A DNA stretch of 64,000 nucleotides from Janthinobacterium sp. 61 (GTDB lineage: Bacteria; Pseudomonadota; Gammaproteobacteria; Burkholderiales; Burkholderiaceae_D). Shown here in pieces: positions 18,055 to 27,748 of this stretch. A model generated the notes under the pieces. The model was not told the DNA's origin and did not search any database. It was given only the letters and a program-made list of their open reading frames with translations. Each line of letters begins with the position of its first letter. Positions within the stretch are counted from its first letter, which is position 1. Made by a program: the position numbers and the translations under genes. Location: assembly GCF_002846335.1 (NCBI RefSeq), contig NZ_PJMQ01000001.1, positions 2,666,001-2,730,000 of the forward strand, written 5' to 3'.

Positions 18055-19086
18055 TCAGCCGTTCGCGCTGTTCGTCCCCAGCATCTCATCGAGCTGTGCC
18101 AGGGTGCCCGAGTCCTTCACGACGGCACGCAGCCACAGGTGCAGCGGCAATTCTCCCCAGCTGGCGGCCTTGTCGGCCAGGTAGGCGACGGGACTGTGCG
18201 GCTCCGTGCGGCGGAAGAAATCGGCCACCTGGCGCAGCTGGGCCAGCGCCTGCTGGCGCTGCACGATGGCGCCCCCGCTGCTGCTGGCACCCTGGCCAGC
18301 GGCGGGCGGCGCGCCAGCGAAGTCCACGCCAGGCGACAGTGGCGCGATGAAATGAATGACGTTTTCCAGCGCTTCTCGCGCGGCGCGAAAACTCGGGCCA
18401 TCGGCGCCGAAACGCGCATCGACGCTGCGTTCAAACGCCAGCAGCGACTGCATGCAGTATTGCGCATCGGCCAGCAAGCCATCGGAAAATGCGCGCGTAT
18501 TCCTTTGCTGCGCCGCCTCCATCTGTGCCAGTGTCTCACCGTCGTCGTGGCGCGTATCGCCCCAGCCCTGCTCTGCACCGCCCTGCGCCAGACTGGCCGC
18601 CGCGCGCTGGCGCGCCACATCGAAATCCTGCAGTGAAAACAGGCCATTGGCGCCTTCGGTCAACGGGATCTCGCGCAGCAGCTGCGGCGTGCGCGACAGC
18701 AGCCAGAAGACATTGCCGATACGCTGTTCCTGGTCGCCCTCTTCTGCTGGCGGGTACAGACCATCCCAGTAGCGCTCGCACAGGCCAGCCAGCAGCGCGT
18801 AACCATCACCCAGGCCGCGGAAGTGGCGTGTTTTCGCATGCGCCTCGGCCAGCCACACGGCCACGCGCAAATCCTTGCTACTCGTTGCGATCAGCTGTTC
18901 GCAGCGCGTCGCCACGAAAGGCCAGTCGGCTTCCTTCAGCGCCGTCACCCACTCGCCCTGGTCCAGGCTCGGGTCATCATGCTGGCGCGCCCGCGCGATG
19001 GCGTCGAGCTCCTGGCTGAAAGTGATGTCTTCGCCACAGGGGCTGACGGCGCTGACGGGGTGCAGCAACTGCTCCAGATTGAACAT
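18055..19086 (-). CDS. tssA: Type VI secretion protein TssA
   Basis: 343 aa. Opens with the ImpA N-terminal domain (LLHPVSAVSPCGEDITFSQE), which defines TssA; the C-terminal region is short, as in the smaller TssA class. TssA caps or primes sheath and tube assembly at the baseplate. It is the last gene of the minus-strand tssB-C-hcp-E-H-A unit, 34 bases after tssH. RBS GGAGAGCGCC. Confidence 0.92.
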   Translation of the reverse strand: MFNLEQLLHPVSAVSPCGEDITFSQELDAIARARQHDDPSLDQGEWVTALKEADWPFVATRCEQLIATSSKDLRVAVWLAEAHAKTRHFRGLGDGYALLAGLCERYWDGLYPPAEEGDQEQRIGNVFWLLSRTPQLLREIPLTEGANGLFSLQDFDVARQRAAASLAQGGAEQGWGDTRHDDGETLAQMEAAQQRNTRAFSDGLLADAQYCMQSLLAFERSVDARFGADGPSFRAAREALENVIHFIAPLSPGVDFAGAPPAAGQGASSSGGAIVQRQQALAQLRQVADFFRRTEPHSPVAYLADKAASWGELPLHLWLRAVVKDSGTLAQLDEMLGTNSANG

Positions 19087-19120
19087 GGCGCTCTCCGGCG
19101 GTTGACGTTATTTGATGGCG

Positions 19121-21760
19121 TTACTTGATCGCGTATTTGAACTGCCCCTGCTTGCCGGCGCTGACGCGTATCGAGGCTATCGGCTCGCCTTCGGCCATGC
19201 GCGCCAGCACCGCTTCGGCGATCGCCGGCAGCAGGCTGCCGTTGAGGACCTGGTCGACGTTGCGCGCGCCCGAGTCGACCTCGGTGCAGCGCGCCAGCAC
19301 CGCGTCGACCAGGCCCGCGTCATGGCTGAACTGCGCCTGGTGGTTGCGCGCGATGCGCGCGCCGATATGCGCCAGTTTCAGGGCGATGATCTCGGCCAGC
19401 ACCGCGTCGTTCAAGGGGTAGAACGGCAGCACCTTCAAGCGCCCGAGCAAGGCCGGCTTGAAATGCGCCACCATCTGCGGACGCACCAGTTCTTCCAGCG
19501 CGGCCGGCGTGGGCAAGTCGTGCGCCGCCCGGTTCAGGCAGGCGGCCATCATGGCGCCGGCACCCAGGTTCGAAGTGGCGATGATGATGGTGTTGCGAAA
19601 ATCGACTTCGCGCCCTTCAGCGTCATCGAGCACACCTTTGTCGAAGACCTGGAAGAACAGTTCCAGCACGTCGGGATGGGCCTTTTCCGCTTCGTCAAGC
19701 AGCACCACGCTATAGGGCTGGCGCCGGACGGCTTCCGTCAGCACGCCGCCCTCGCCATAGCCGACATAGCCGGGCGGCGAGCCTTTCAGGCCGGCCACGC
19801 TGTGCGCCTCCTGATATTCGCTCATGTTGATGGTAATGAGCTTGCGCTCGCCGCCATACAGCAGGTCGGCCAGCGCCAGCGCCGTTTCCGTCTTGCCCGT
19901 ACCGGACGGCCCCGTGAACAGGAACACGGCTTGCGGCTTGTTCGGGTCGTCCAGGCTGGCGCGCGCCGTGCGCACGCGCTGCGCCACCGCCGCGATGACG
20001 TGGTCCTGTCCCAGCACCCGTTCGCGCAGCGCCCCATCCAGGGTCTGCACCGTGCGGATCTCGTCCTTGAGCATTTTCCCCAGCGGGATGCCGGTCCAGC
20101 CGGCGACGATGCCGGCCACCACCTGCGCATCGACTTCCAGCGGCGACAGAGGCGCTTCTCCCTGCAGGGCCGCCAGCTCTTCCTTCAGCGCCAGCAGGCT
20201 TACCGCGCCGGCCTCGCCCGGCCGCTCGCCGCGCTGCTGCGCGCGCAGGTCGCCGATCTGCGCCACCAGCGACTTTTCGCGCTCCCAGCGCTGCGCCAGG
20301 GCCGCGACCGCCGCCTGTCCTTCCTCATGCTCGCGCCGCAGTTGCGCCAGGCGCGCGGCACCGGCTTTATCGGGCGCTTCGCCGTCACTTGCCTCGCGGG
20401 TCAGGGCGGCGATTTCCGCGCCGATGCGTTCCTGCCGCCGGTTTGCGTTTTCCAGCTGCGCCGGCGTGGCGCACTGGCCCAGCGCCACCTTGGCACACGC
20501 CGTATCGAGCACGCTGATGGCCTTGTCGGGCAACTGGCGCCCGCTGATGTAGCGGTGCGACAGGCGCACCGCATCGACGATGGCGGCATCGCGCACGCGG
20601 GTGCCGAAATGGCGTTCCATCAGCGGCGCCATGGCGCGCAGCATGGCGCAGGCGACATCTTCGCTCGGCTCCTCCACCTTCACCACCTGGAAGCGCCGTG
20701 CCAGCGCCGCATCCTTTTCAAAATATTTTTTGTACTCGCTCCAGGTAGTGGCGGCAATCGTGCGCAGGGCGCCGCGCGCCAGCGCCGGCTTGAGCAAATT
20801 GGCCGCATCGTTCTGCCCCGCCTGGCCACCGGCGCCGATCATGGTGTGCGCCTCGTCAATGAAGAGGATGATGGGATGCGGGCTTTTCGTCACCTCGTCG
20901 ATAACATTCTTCAAACGGCTTTCGAATTCTCCCTTCACGCTGGCGCCAGCCTGCAGCAAGCCCATGTCGAGCGCGTGGATGCGCGCCCCCTGCAGCACCT
21001 CGGGCACGTCGCCGGCGGCGATGCGCAAGGCCAGGCCTTCCACCACGGCCGTCTTGCCCACGCCCGCCTCGCCCGTGAGAATGGGATTATTCTGGCGCCG
21101 GCGCAGCAGGATATCGACGGCCTGGCGTATCTCCGCCTCGCGGCCGATTACGGGATCGAGCTTGCCGTCGCGCGCCAGCTGCGTCAGCTCGGTGGTGAAC
21201 TGGTCCAGCGCCGGGGTTTTGCTAGCCAGGGTCGCAACAGGATCGTCGGGTGTGCCGGAAAGCTGCGGCACGGCCGCGCTTTCCTCATCGGAGCCGTCCG
21301 TCAGCCTGTCCGGATGGTGCTTCAATTGTTCCACGCTGAAGCGGGCGAACAGCTTCGAACCCCGATACGCGAGCTGCGACAGTTCCGGGTCCGTCAGCAG
21401 CGCCAGCAACAGATGGCGGCTGCGAATGGGTCCCGGCTGCGCCGTATCGAGCGAGGCGACCAGCCAGGCATGCTCGAACAACAGCGGCAAATGGGGCGAA
21501 AACACGGGAGTGCGCGCACTGCCGGTCCGGAAGCTGCCGATCTCGCGGCGCAGGTCCGACTCCAGCGCCGTCAGACTGATTTCACTACGCCGCGCGATGG
21601 TGACGAAATCGCTGCGCTCCTGCTCCAGCAGCGCCAAGAACAGGTGTTCGATATCGACTTCGTACTGGCCCAGTCCCACGCAGATGCCGGCGGCGCGGGT
21701 GGCGGCCGTGCGCGCCGTGTCATTCAGTTTGGCGATCAGGGTTTTCAAATGATTGCTCAT
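19121..21760 (-). CDS. tssH: Type VI secretion ATPase TssH (ClpV)
   Basis: 879 aa AAA+ unfoldase. Clp-N repeat domain at the N-terminus, first Walker A GEAGVGKT at residues 230-237 with the D1 module, a ClpB-like middle coiled coil around 400-530 and a second Walker A GPSGTGKT near 620 in D2. It disassembles contracted TssB/TssC sheaths. Its ATG overlaps the tssE stop (ATGA), so translation is coupled. Confidence 0.96.
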   Translation of the reverse strand: MSNHLKTLIAKLNDTARTAATRAAGICVGLGQYEVDIEHLFLALLEQERSDFVTIARRSEISLTALESDLRREIGSFRTGSARTPVFSPHLPLLFEHAWLVASLDTAQPGPIRSRHLLLALLTDPELSQLAYRGSKLFARFSVEQLKHHPDRLTDGSDEESAAVPQLSGTPDDPVATLASKTPALDQFTTELTQLARDGKLDPVIGREAEIRQAVDILLRRRQNNPILTGEAGVGKTAVVEGLALRIAAGDVPEVLQGARIHALDMGLLQAGASVKGEFESRLKNVIDEVTKSPHPIILFIDEAHTMIGAGGQAGQNDAANLLKPALARGALRTIAATTWSEYKKYFEKDAALARRFQVVKVEEPSEDVACAMLRAMAPLMERHFGTRVRDAAIVDAVRLSHRYISGRQLPDKAISVLDTACAKVALGQCATPAQLENANRRQERIGAEIAALTREASDGEAPDKAGAARLAQLRREHEEGQAAVAALAQRWEREKSLVAQIGDLRAQQRGERPGEAGAVSLLALKEELAALQGEAPLSPLEVDAQVVAGIVAGWTGIPLGKMLKDEIRTVQTLDGALRERVLGQDHVIAAVAQRVRTARASLDDPNKPQAVFLFTGPSGTGKTETALALADLLYGGERKLITINMSEYQEAHSVAGLKGSPPGYVGYGEGGVLTEAVRRQPYSVVLLDEAEKAHPDVLELFFQVFDKGVLDDAEGREVDFRNTIIIATSNLGAGAMMAACLNRAAHDLPTPAALEELVRPQMVAHFKPALLGRLKVLPFYPLNDAVLAEIIALKLAHIGARIARNHQAQFSHDAGLVDAVLARCTEVDSGARNVDQVLNGSLLPAIAEAVLARMAEGEPIASIRVSAGKQGQFKYAIK

Positions 21761-22233
21761 GCGGCGGCTCCCTTGCGGTTGATCGAATAGCGCAACGACG
21801 ATGGCTGCAGCACGGCGTCGAAATTGACCGTCTCGCCGGCGGACATCACGGCCAGGGAGCCGCTGATGACAAAGCCGACGCGGTTGATACTGCCCGCTTC
21901 GCGCTCCAGGCGGGCGCGCACATTGCGCAGGCGCGGTTCGTGGCGTTCGATTGCTGCCTTCAGCGCGGCGCAGATGCTTGCGCGGTCATCGCTGCTGGAC
22001 AAACACATGCCGGCGAAATCGATCAAGCCATAGTTGACGATGGAGGCCGCGCATTCCGGATAGGCGTCGAGCGCGCCGGGCGGCAGGGCCACGCGCGTGT
22101 TGAGCAACTCTTCCAGGTCGCGCGCCACCGCATCCTTCAATTGTTCCAGCGACAGGCGTGCCGCCACGCCGCCCGCCGCCGCACCGCCGTCGCCCATCAG
22201 GCGGTCGAACAGGCCAGGTACAAAACTGTCCAT
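21757..22233 (-). CDS. tssE: Type VI secretion baseplate protein TssE
   Basis: 158 aa. Contains the gp25/TssE core: LEELLNTRVALPPGALDAYP, ASIVNYGLIDFAGM and the C-terminal VNFDAVLQPSSLRYSI. TssE is a wedge component initiating sheath polymerisation. ATG 22233 has GGAG 7 bases upstream; a 20-codon longer frame is unlikely. It overlaps tssH directly; the usual tssF and tssG genes are not between them. Confidence 0.92.
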   Translation of the reverse strand: MDSFVPGLFDRLMGDGGAAAGGVAARLSLEQLKDAVARDLEELLNTRVALPPGALDAYPECAASIVNYGLIDFAGMCLSSSDDRASICAALKAAIERHEPRLRNVRARLEREAGSINRVGFVISGSLAVMSAGETVNFDAVLQPSSLRYSINRKGAAA

Positions 22234-22299
22234 GCGCTCTCCTGAAAAGTCGGCGCGACGCGCAGGCGAAGGTGGCCGCCGCACGCCGCGCACGATGGA

Positions 22300-22791
22300 T
22301 CAAGCCACGCGGTTCGCGGCCAGGTCCCAGCCGCCCGAGGTATTGCCGCCGGCGCCGCCCGTCACTTTTTGCTGCGTGTATTTCCACTTCACTTTCGAGA
22401 ACTTGAAGCCGACGTGTTCACCCAGGATATCGCCTTCTTCCACGTTCGGCGTCACGGCGCCGATCAGCACATTCTCGATTTCGATTTCAAAGTACTTGAC
22501 GCGCTCGCCCTGGCCGTCGGCGCGCATGAATTCGAAGCGCGCCTTTGGAATGGTCTTGCCGGCCGAGCAGGTCTGCAGCAGCACCGGTGAGGCCAGGTCG
22601 GCCAGCTTGGAGATGACGATGTCCTTGTGCTCGCAGCGTTCGGCCGTATGGCCGCCGCCCGTCGAGGCGGTGGCGGACTTCGGCTGCTCGACGCTCCAGT
22701 TGACCGATTTGCACTCGATCCAGTCCTTGTGCTTGTCATCGGTGGACTCGCCCTTGATGCCGTCTATCTGCAGATATACATCGATTGCCAT
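22300..22791 (-). CDS. hcp: Type VI secretion tube protein Hcp
   Basis: 163 aa, normal for Hcp. MAIDVYLQIDGIKGESTDDK is the classic Hcp opening, and IENVLIGAVTPN is near the middle. It forms the stacked hexameric tube and is itself secreted. RBS GAGGAG lies 5 bases before ATG 22791; an in-frame 30-codon extension is not family-like. It lies between tssC and tssE, the common order. Confidence 0.96.
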   Translation of the reverse strand: MAIDVYLQIDGIKGESTDDKHKDWIECKSVNWSVEQPKSATASTGGGHTAERCEHKDIVISKLADLASPVLLQTCSAGKTIPKARFEFMRADGQGERVKYFEIEIENVLIGAVTPNVEEGDILGEHVGFKFSKVKWKYTQQKVTGGAGGNTSGGWDLAANRVA

Positions 22792-22822
22792 GGTGTGCTC
22801 CTCTGGTTGAAAGATGGGTGAA

Positions 22823-24313
22823 TCAGGAATTGGTCGACTTCGGCAACTCCGCGACCAGTCGGAGCGAAACGGATAATTCATCGAGCTGGAAGTGCGGCCG
22901 CAGGAACGACACGGCGCGGTACACGCCGGGCCGGCCCGACACTTCCTGCACTTGCACGGATGCCTCGCGCAGGGGGAACTGCGCCTTCTGCTCCTGGCTG
23001 GCGTTATCGTCGAGCAGCACGTACTGCATCAGCCAGCGATCCAGGAAGTCTTCCACGTTGGAGGCGGCGGCAAAGCTGCCGATCTTGTCGCGCATCATGG
23101 CCTTCATGTAATGGGCAATGCGCGAGACGGCGAAGATGTACTGCAGCTGCGACGACAGCACCGCGTTCGCATTGGCCGCGTCGCTTTTGTACTTGCGGCT
23201 TTTCTGCGCCGACTGGGCGCCAAAAAACGCTGCATACGCCGTGTTCTTGCAGTGCACCAGCGAGATGAAGCCCAGGTCCGACAATTCCTTTTCGCGGCGG
23301 TCAGTGATCGCCACTTCGGCCGGGCATTTCAGGGCCACGTCCCCCTCGTCCGTCTTGAAGGTGTGGGTGGGCAGGTCGTCCACCAGGCCGCCGCCCTCCA
23401 CGCCGCGGATGGCGGCGCACCAGCCATAATCGGCAAAGGCGCGCGTGAGCTTGCTGCCGAATGCATACGCGGCGTTGCACCACAGGTATTTGTGATGGTC
23501 GCTGCCATCGACTTCCTCGACAAAGTTAAAACCTTCAACGGTGGTGCCATCGACGGGATTGAAGGGCAGCCGGCCCAGGAAGCGGGGCAAGGTCAGGCCC
23601 ACGTAGCGTGCATCCTCGGATTCGCGGAAGGCCTTCCATTTCGCGTACTCGATGGTGTCGAACACCTTGGCCAGGTCGCGCGGCTTGCCCAGGTCACCGT
23701 AGCTTTCCAGGCCAAACAGTTCCGGCGCGGCCGAGGCGATGAACGGTGCATGCGCGGCGGCAGCGATGTGCGACATCTGCTCGACGAAATACATGTCTTC
23801 CGGCTGGCGCGAGATGGCGAAGTCTCCCAGCAGCGCGGCGAACGGCGCGCCGCCGAAGGTGCCAAATTCCTCTTCGTAGACCTTCTTGAACATGCAGCTC
23901 TGATCGAACTCCAGCGCCGCCTGGAAATCCTTCACCAGTTCGCGCTTGGTGGCGTTGAACATGCGGATCTGCAGGCGCGTGCCCGTATCGGAGTTGCCGA
24001 CCAGGTAGCGCAGCCCCGTCCAGCTTTGTTCGAGCTGCTGGAACGGCGCCGCGTGCATGATTTCGCTGAGCTGGGAGGAGATCAGGCGGTCGATTTCCGC
24101 CACGCGTGCGTCCAGGGTGGCCGACAGGCTGCTGGACATCAGCACCGTGCCGTCAAGCACCTGCGCCACCAGTTCCGAAATGAGGTCGCGTGCGCGCGCA
24201 TGTTCGGCGCCCGACTTGGCGACGCGGCTTTGCTCGACGATCTGGTCCAGCAAGTCGGTCGCCACCGGCGCATCGGATGCGGATACTGCAAGGGCTTCTG
24301 CATGGGCGCTCAT
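22823..24313 (-). CDS. tssC: Type VI secretion sheath large subunit TssC
   Basis: 496 aa, standard TssC (VipB) length. LEQSWTGLRYLVGNSDTGT and MQYVLLDDNASQEQKAQFPL are hallmark segments. It pairs with TssB to form the contractile sheath. Its start is one base after the tssB stop, so the pair should be translated in step. Confidence 0.97.
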   Translation of the reverse strand: MSAHAEALAVSASDAPVATDLLDQIVEQSRVAKSGAEHARARDLISELVAQVLDGTVLMSSSLSATLDARVAEIDRLISSQLSEIMHAAPFQQLEQSWTGLRYLVGNSDTGTRLQIRMFNATKRELVKDFQAALEFDQSCMFKKVYEEEFGTFGGAPFAALLGDFAISRQPEDMYFVEQMSHIAAAAHAPFIASAAPELFGLESYGDLGKPRDLAKVFDTIEYAKWKAFRESEDARYVGLTLPRFLGRLPFNPVDGTTVEGFNFVEEVDGSDHHKYLWCNAAYAFGSKLTRAFADYGWCAAIRGVEGGGLVDDLPTHTFKTDEGDVALKCPAEVAITDRREKELSDLGFISLVHCKNTAYAAFFGAQSAQKSRKYKSDAANANAVLSSQLQYIFAVSRIAHYMKAMMRDKIGSFAAASNVEDFLDRWLMQYVLLDDNASQEQKAQFPLREASVQVQEVSGRPGVYRAVSFLRPHFQLDELSVSLRLVAELPKSTNS

Positions 24314-24314
24314 C

Positions 24315-24824
24315 TCAATCCTCCTGCGTCGGGAAGCGCGGTTTCAGGGTGGCCAGGCTGTCCGTGTTGTTCAGCACCTCCGTCAGCAAATCTTCCAGCT
24401 TGTCATTGCCGGCCAGCTTGTTGCGCAAGTCGGCCAACTTGGTGCGCGCCTCGAGCAGCTTGCGCAAGGGGTCGACCTGGCGCACCACCGATTCCGGGCG
24501 AAAGTCATCCATCGAGCGGAAGTGCAGGTCGACGGCGAACGTGCCACCCGCCTCGCTCATGCGGTTCGGCACGGCGAAGCGGGCCACCGGCTCCACGCCG
24601 GCCAGCACTTCGTCGAAGTTTTCGTGGTCGATGGCGACGAACTTGCGGTCCTTCAGGCGTTTTTTCTCATTGTCAGAATTACCGCCAAAGTCACCCAGCA
24701 CACCGACCACGAAGGGCAGCTCCTTGTTTTCAATCGCGTCGCCAATCTCGACGTCATAGGTCATTTGCACGCGCGGGGCGCGTATCTTTTGCAGGCGTTT
24801 CTGCACGCTGTCGGACTTGGACAT
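24315..24824 (-). CDS. tssB: Type VI secretion sheath small subunit TssB
   Basis: 169 aa, standard TssB (VipA) length. APRVQMTYDVEIGDAIENKE and LPFVVGVLGDFGGNSDNEKK are diagnostic. A good RBS (AAGGAAGCGAC) precedes the ATG. The gene is 37 bases after a TPR lipoprotein gene that appears to lead the operon. Confidence 0.97.
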   Translation of the reverse strand: MSKSDSVQKRLQKIRAPRVQMTYDVEIGDAIENKELPFVVGVLGDFGGNSDNEKKRLKDRKFVAIDHENFDEVLAGVEPVARFAVPNRMSEAGGTFAVDLHFRSMDDFRPESVVRQVDPLRKLLEARTKLADLRNKLAGNDKLEDLLTEVLNNTDSLATLKPRFPTQED

Positions 24825-24861
24825 GTCGCTTCCTTTGCAAGGAGATGGTGGGGATGCTGGC

Positions 24862-25452
24862 TTATTTCAGGCCGCTGAACGGATCGGCCCCGCTGGCTGG
24901 CGCTGCCGCGCCCTTCGCCGCCGGCGTGCCGGAACCGGCTGCGCGCTTGCCAGCCGCCGCCGGGCGCCTGGCCGGCGGCACCAGCACATCTTCGCCGATG
25001 CTTGCGCGCAGCAGCTTGGCCAGGTCCTGCGCTTCCGAGCGCAGCGAGCCATTCAGATTGTTTTGCCGCGACAGATCGGCCAGCGCCTTGCCGGACAGGC
25101 GCAAGCCGCTGACGGCGACGATGCTGTTGGCGACCTTGTCGTCCGGGTCGCGCTCCAGCGCTTCGAGCGCATGGCCGATGGCGTCGCCGTACTGACCACG
25201 GTCGAACTTCATCTGCGCCATTTGCAGCCACGGCGCCTTGTCGGCCGGGTAGCTGCTGCCGCCGCGCTGAAGCAGGATCATGGCGCGCTCGTACTGGCCG
25301 GCGCGCGCGGCAGCATCGGCGTCGCTCATCACTTGTGCCAGGGTGGGCGCGGCAGGTTTCTTGGGCGCCGGCTGGTCTGGCGTGGCGCAGGCGGCCAGCA
25401 GCAAGGCGCTGGCGAAGCAGGCAATACGGGGCAACATGGTGGCTGGCTTCAT
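24862..25452 (-). CDS. T6SS-linked TPR-like lipoprotein
   Basis: 196 aa. A lipoprotein signal (IACFASALLLAAC, lipobox LAAC) is followed by a helical region with TPR-like repeats (DADAAARAGQYERAMILLQR, then FDRGQYGDAIGHALEALERD) and an Ala/Pro-rich C-terminus. It leads the tssB operon and is divergent from tssJ. An accessory assembly or anchoring role is likely; no core Tss family fits. ATG 25452 has AAGGA upstream and removes 22 poor codons. Confidence 0.75.
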   Translation of the reverse strand: MKPATMLPRIACFASALLLAACATPDQPAPKKPAAPTLAQVMSDADAAARAGQYERAMILLQRGGSSYPADKAPWLQMAQMKFDRGQYGDAIGHALEALERDPDDKVANSIVAVSGLRLSGKALADLSRQNNLNGSLRSEAQDLAKLLRASIGEDVLVPPARRPAAAGKRAAGSGTPAAKGAAAPASGADPFSGLK

Positions 25453-25609
25453 CGGGCATTCCTTCACGTGGAGGACGCTACCGCTGGGAAAAATGGGCGG
25501 CGCCTTGGTGGAGGCCATTATTGATCGCCAATTTTCATGGCAGATTGAGATTAATCAGCAAAGAAGAAGTTCCACATCACAGCCACGTGCAGCCGCCTGA
25601 ATCCTGATC

Positions 25610-25625
25610 TGGCGCAGGAACTGCG
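25610..25625 (+). promoter_or_regulatory. Possible sigma-54 type promoter upstream of tssJ
   Basis: TGGCGCAGGAACTGCG keeps the -24 GG and -12 GC at the canonical 10-base spacing and resembles TGGCAC-N5-TTGC, but departs from it at three bases. It lies 106 bases upstream of tssJ in the 278-bp divergent region. Sigma-54 control is known for some T6SS loci; here it is only a possibility. Confidence 0.3.
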
Positions 25626-25730
25626 TTGAACGCAGGCGGACTTTGCGCCAACGCAAGCAGGCCGCCGGTGCATGCGTTTAAATGACTGCAACACTTTTAT
25701 TTCCACCCTCCATTCTTCAAAAGAAAACCC

Positions 25731-26339
25731 ATGCCACCTGACGCCCCGCTCCGCCGCCTGGCGCGCGCCACCCCGCTACTGCTGCTGGCCTTGCTGCAAG
25801 CCGGCTGCGCGGGCGGCGCCATCGGCACCCTGGCCAACGCGGCGCTGCAAATGGCCGGCGTGGCCAAGCCGCCGCCCGAACTGCCTGACGCGCAAAAACC
25901 ACCGCGCAATGTCAGCATCCGTCTGCACGCGGCGCAGCGCATCAACACCGATGCCGAAGGCCGGTCGCTGGCGCTGGTGGCGCGCATCTACAAGCTGCGC
26001 CAGAGCGCCGCCTTCGAGCAGGCCCACTACGACAGCTTCCTCGACGCGCAGCGCGAAAAGGCGGCACTGGGCGCCGACCTGCTGGAAGTGAAGGAAGTGC
26101 TGCTGGTGCCGGGCCAGCGCTACGAAGTTCTGGAAAAAGTCAGCGGGGAAGCGTATTTCATCGGCGTGGTGGCCTTGTTCCGCGCGCCTGCGGCACAGCG
26201 CTGGCGCGCCACCTTTGCCGCCGCCGATGCGGAACGCGGCGGCATCACCGTCGGCCTGCACGCCTGTGCGCTCAGCGTCACTAGCCTGGCCGGCATGGGC
26301 AGCGGCATGGTGCCGCTGTCCGCCCTGCGCTGCCAGTAA
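25731..26339 (+). CDS. tssJ: Type VI secretion lipoprotein TssJ
   Basis: 202 aa. Lipoprotein signal with lipobox LLQAGC, then a beta-sandwich of TssJ type (RNVSIRLHAAQRINTDAEGR and LVARIYKLRQSAAFEQAHYD). It anchors TssM at the outer membrane. A C-terminal Cys pair (HACALS and LRCQ) could form a disulfide. It is the first gene of tssJ-tssK-tssL. Confidence 0.9.
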   Translation: MPPDAPLRRLARATPLLLLALLQAGCAGGAIGTLANAALQMAGVAKPPPELPDAQKPPRNVSIRLHAAQRINTDAEGRSLALVARIYKLRQSAAFEQAHYDSFLDAQREKAALGADLLEVKEVLLVPGQRYEVLEKVSGEAYFIGVVALFRAPAAQRWRATFAAADAERGGITVGLHACALSVTSLAGMGSGMVPLSALRCQ

Positions 26340-26377
26340 CGGAGCAGCGGCACGCCACACATTCAAGGAGAAACGAG

Positions 26378-27748
26378 ATGGGCATGGCAGCGAAAGTCTT
26401 GTGGGGAGAAGGCCTGTTCCTGCGGCCGCAGCATTTCCAGCGCCAGGATCAGTATCACGAAGCGCGCCTGCATCACACGGCCAGCGCGCTGCATCCCTAC
26501 CTGTGGGGCGTGGCGCAGCTGCAGTGGGATCTGGCGGCGCTGAAGACGGGCACCCTGCGCCTACAGGCCCTGTCGGCGATCTTCCGCGACGGAGAAGTGT
26601 TCGAGGCGCTGGGCGACGGTGCGCCCGGCAGCGATACGCTGCCCCCGCCGGTGGACCTGGAAGCCCTGCCGCCTGCGGTGCAGGAAGTGACGTATTACGC
26701 GGCGCTGCCCATCCTCAACCGCGAAGGCATGAATTGCACGGCGCAGGCGTCAAAGACAGGCACGCCTACAGCCACGCGCTTTGCGCATGCCATGTGCGCC
26801 ACGCCCGACCTGTTTACGGAGTCCACCGTAGCCGACGTGGCGTATCTGAAGAAAACCGTGCGCCTGATTCCCGACAGCGAGGCGCGCGGCTCCTACGACT
26901 GCCTGCCGCTGATCGCCCTGCGGCGCACGGTGTCGGGCGGCTTCGAGCCTGTGCCCTCGTTCATGGCACCCAGCCTGGCGATCGCGGGCGCGCCGCGCCT
27001 GCAGGGCGTGCTGGAACACTTGCTCGACGCATTGCAGGCGAAAGTGAGCGCGCTGCACGGCCACCACCGCGAGCCGAGCCGCAATGTGATCGAGTTCCGC
27101 TCGGGCGACGTGTCCTCGTTCTGGTTGCTGCACACGGTCAGCGCGGCCGCCGCCGCGCTGATGCACTATGTGCGCCATCCGGCCCTGCATCCGGAGCGCC
27201 TGTACGAAGCGCTGCTGGGCCTGGCGGGCGGCCTGCTCAGCTACTCCAGGCATTACACCCTGGCCAGCCTGCCCGCCTACGACCACGCGCAGCCGGGCGC
27301 CTGCTTCGATGCCATCGACGGCATCATTCGCGAACTGCTCGACACCGTCATCTCGTCGAAGTATTTTTCCATCGCCCTGCTTGAGGACAAGCCGTCGTAT
27401 TACCTGGGCAAGCTCGATTCGGACAAGATCGACCAGCACACCACCTTGTACCTGGCGATTCGTGCCGCCATGTCCGCCATCGAACTGGTTGACGTGGTGC
27501 CGCTGCGCGTCAAGGTGGGCGCGCCCGACGACGTGGAAAAATGCGTGCTGACGGCCATGCCCGGCCTGAAACTGTCGCACGCGCCGCAAGTGCCGGCCGC
27601 CATTCCCGTGCGCCCCGAAACCTATTATTTTGCGATTGAAAACCGCGGCGCGCTATATGAGCAGATGCTCAAGGCGCAGTCGATTTCCGTGTACGTGCCG
27701 GCCGGCATACGCGACCTGCAGCTGGAACTGATCGCGGTGACGGCATGA
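26378..27748 (+). CDS. tssK: Type VI secretion baseplate protein TssK
   Basis: 456 aa. Opens KVLWGEGLFLRPQHFQRQDQ, the invariant start of TssK. The protein connects the baseplate to the TssJLM membrane complex. RBS AAGGAG precedes ATG 26378. Its stop overlaps the tssL start by 4 bases (ATGA), indicating coupled expression. Confidence 0.96.
   Translation: MGMAAKVLWGEGLFLRPQHFQRQDQYHEARLHHTASALHPYLWGVAQLQWDLAALKTGTLRLQALSAIFRDGEVFEALGDGAPGSDTLPPPVDLEALPPAVQEVTYYAALPILNREGMNCTAQASKTGTPTATRFAHAMCATPDLFTESTVADVAYLKKTVRLIPDSEARGSYDCLPLIALRRTVSGGFEPVPSFMAPSLAIAGAPRLQGVLEHLLDALQAKVSALHGHHREPSRNVIEFRSGDVSSFWLLHTVSAAAAALMHYVRHPALHPERLYEALLGLAGGLLSYSRHYTLASLPAYDHAQPGACFDAIDGIIRELLDTVISSKYFSIALLEDKPSYYLGKLDSDKIDQHTTLYLAIRAAMSAIELVDVVPLRVKVGAPDDVEKCVLTAMPGLKLSHAPQVPAAIPVRPETYYFAIENRGALYEQMLKAQSISVYVPAGIRDLQLELIAVTA

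Noticed and set aside
22892..25195. 767-codon plus-strand open frame opposite tssC, tssB and the lipoprotein gene
   Set aside because: Shadow of high-GC coding sequence; the minus-strand genes are well supported and it spans several of them.
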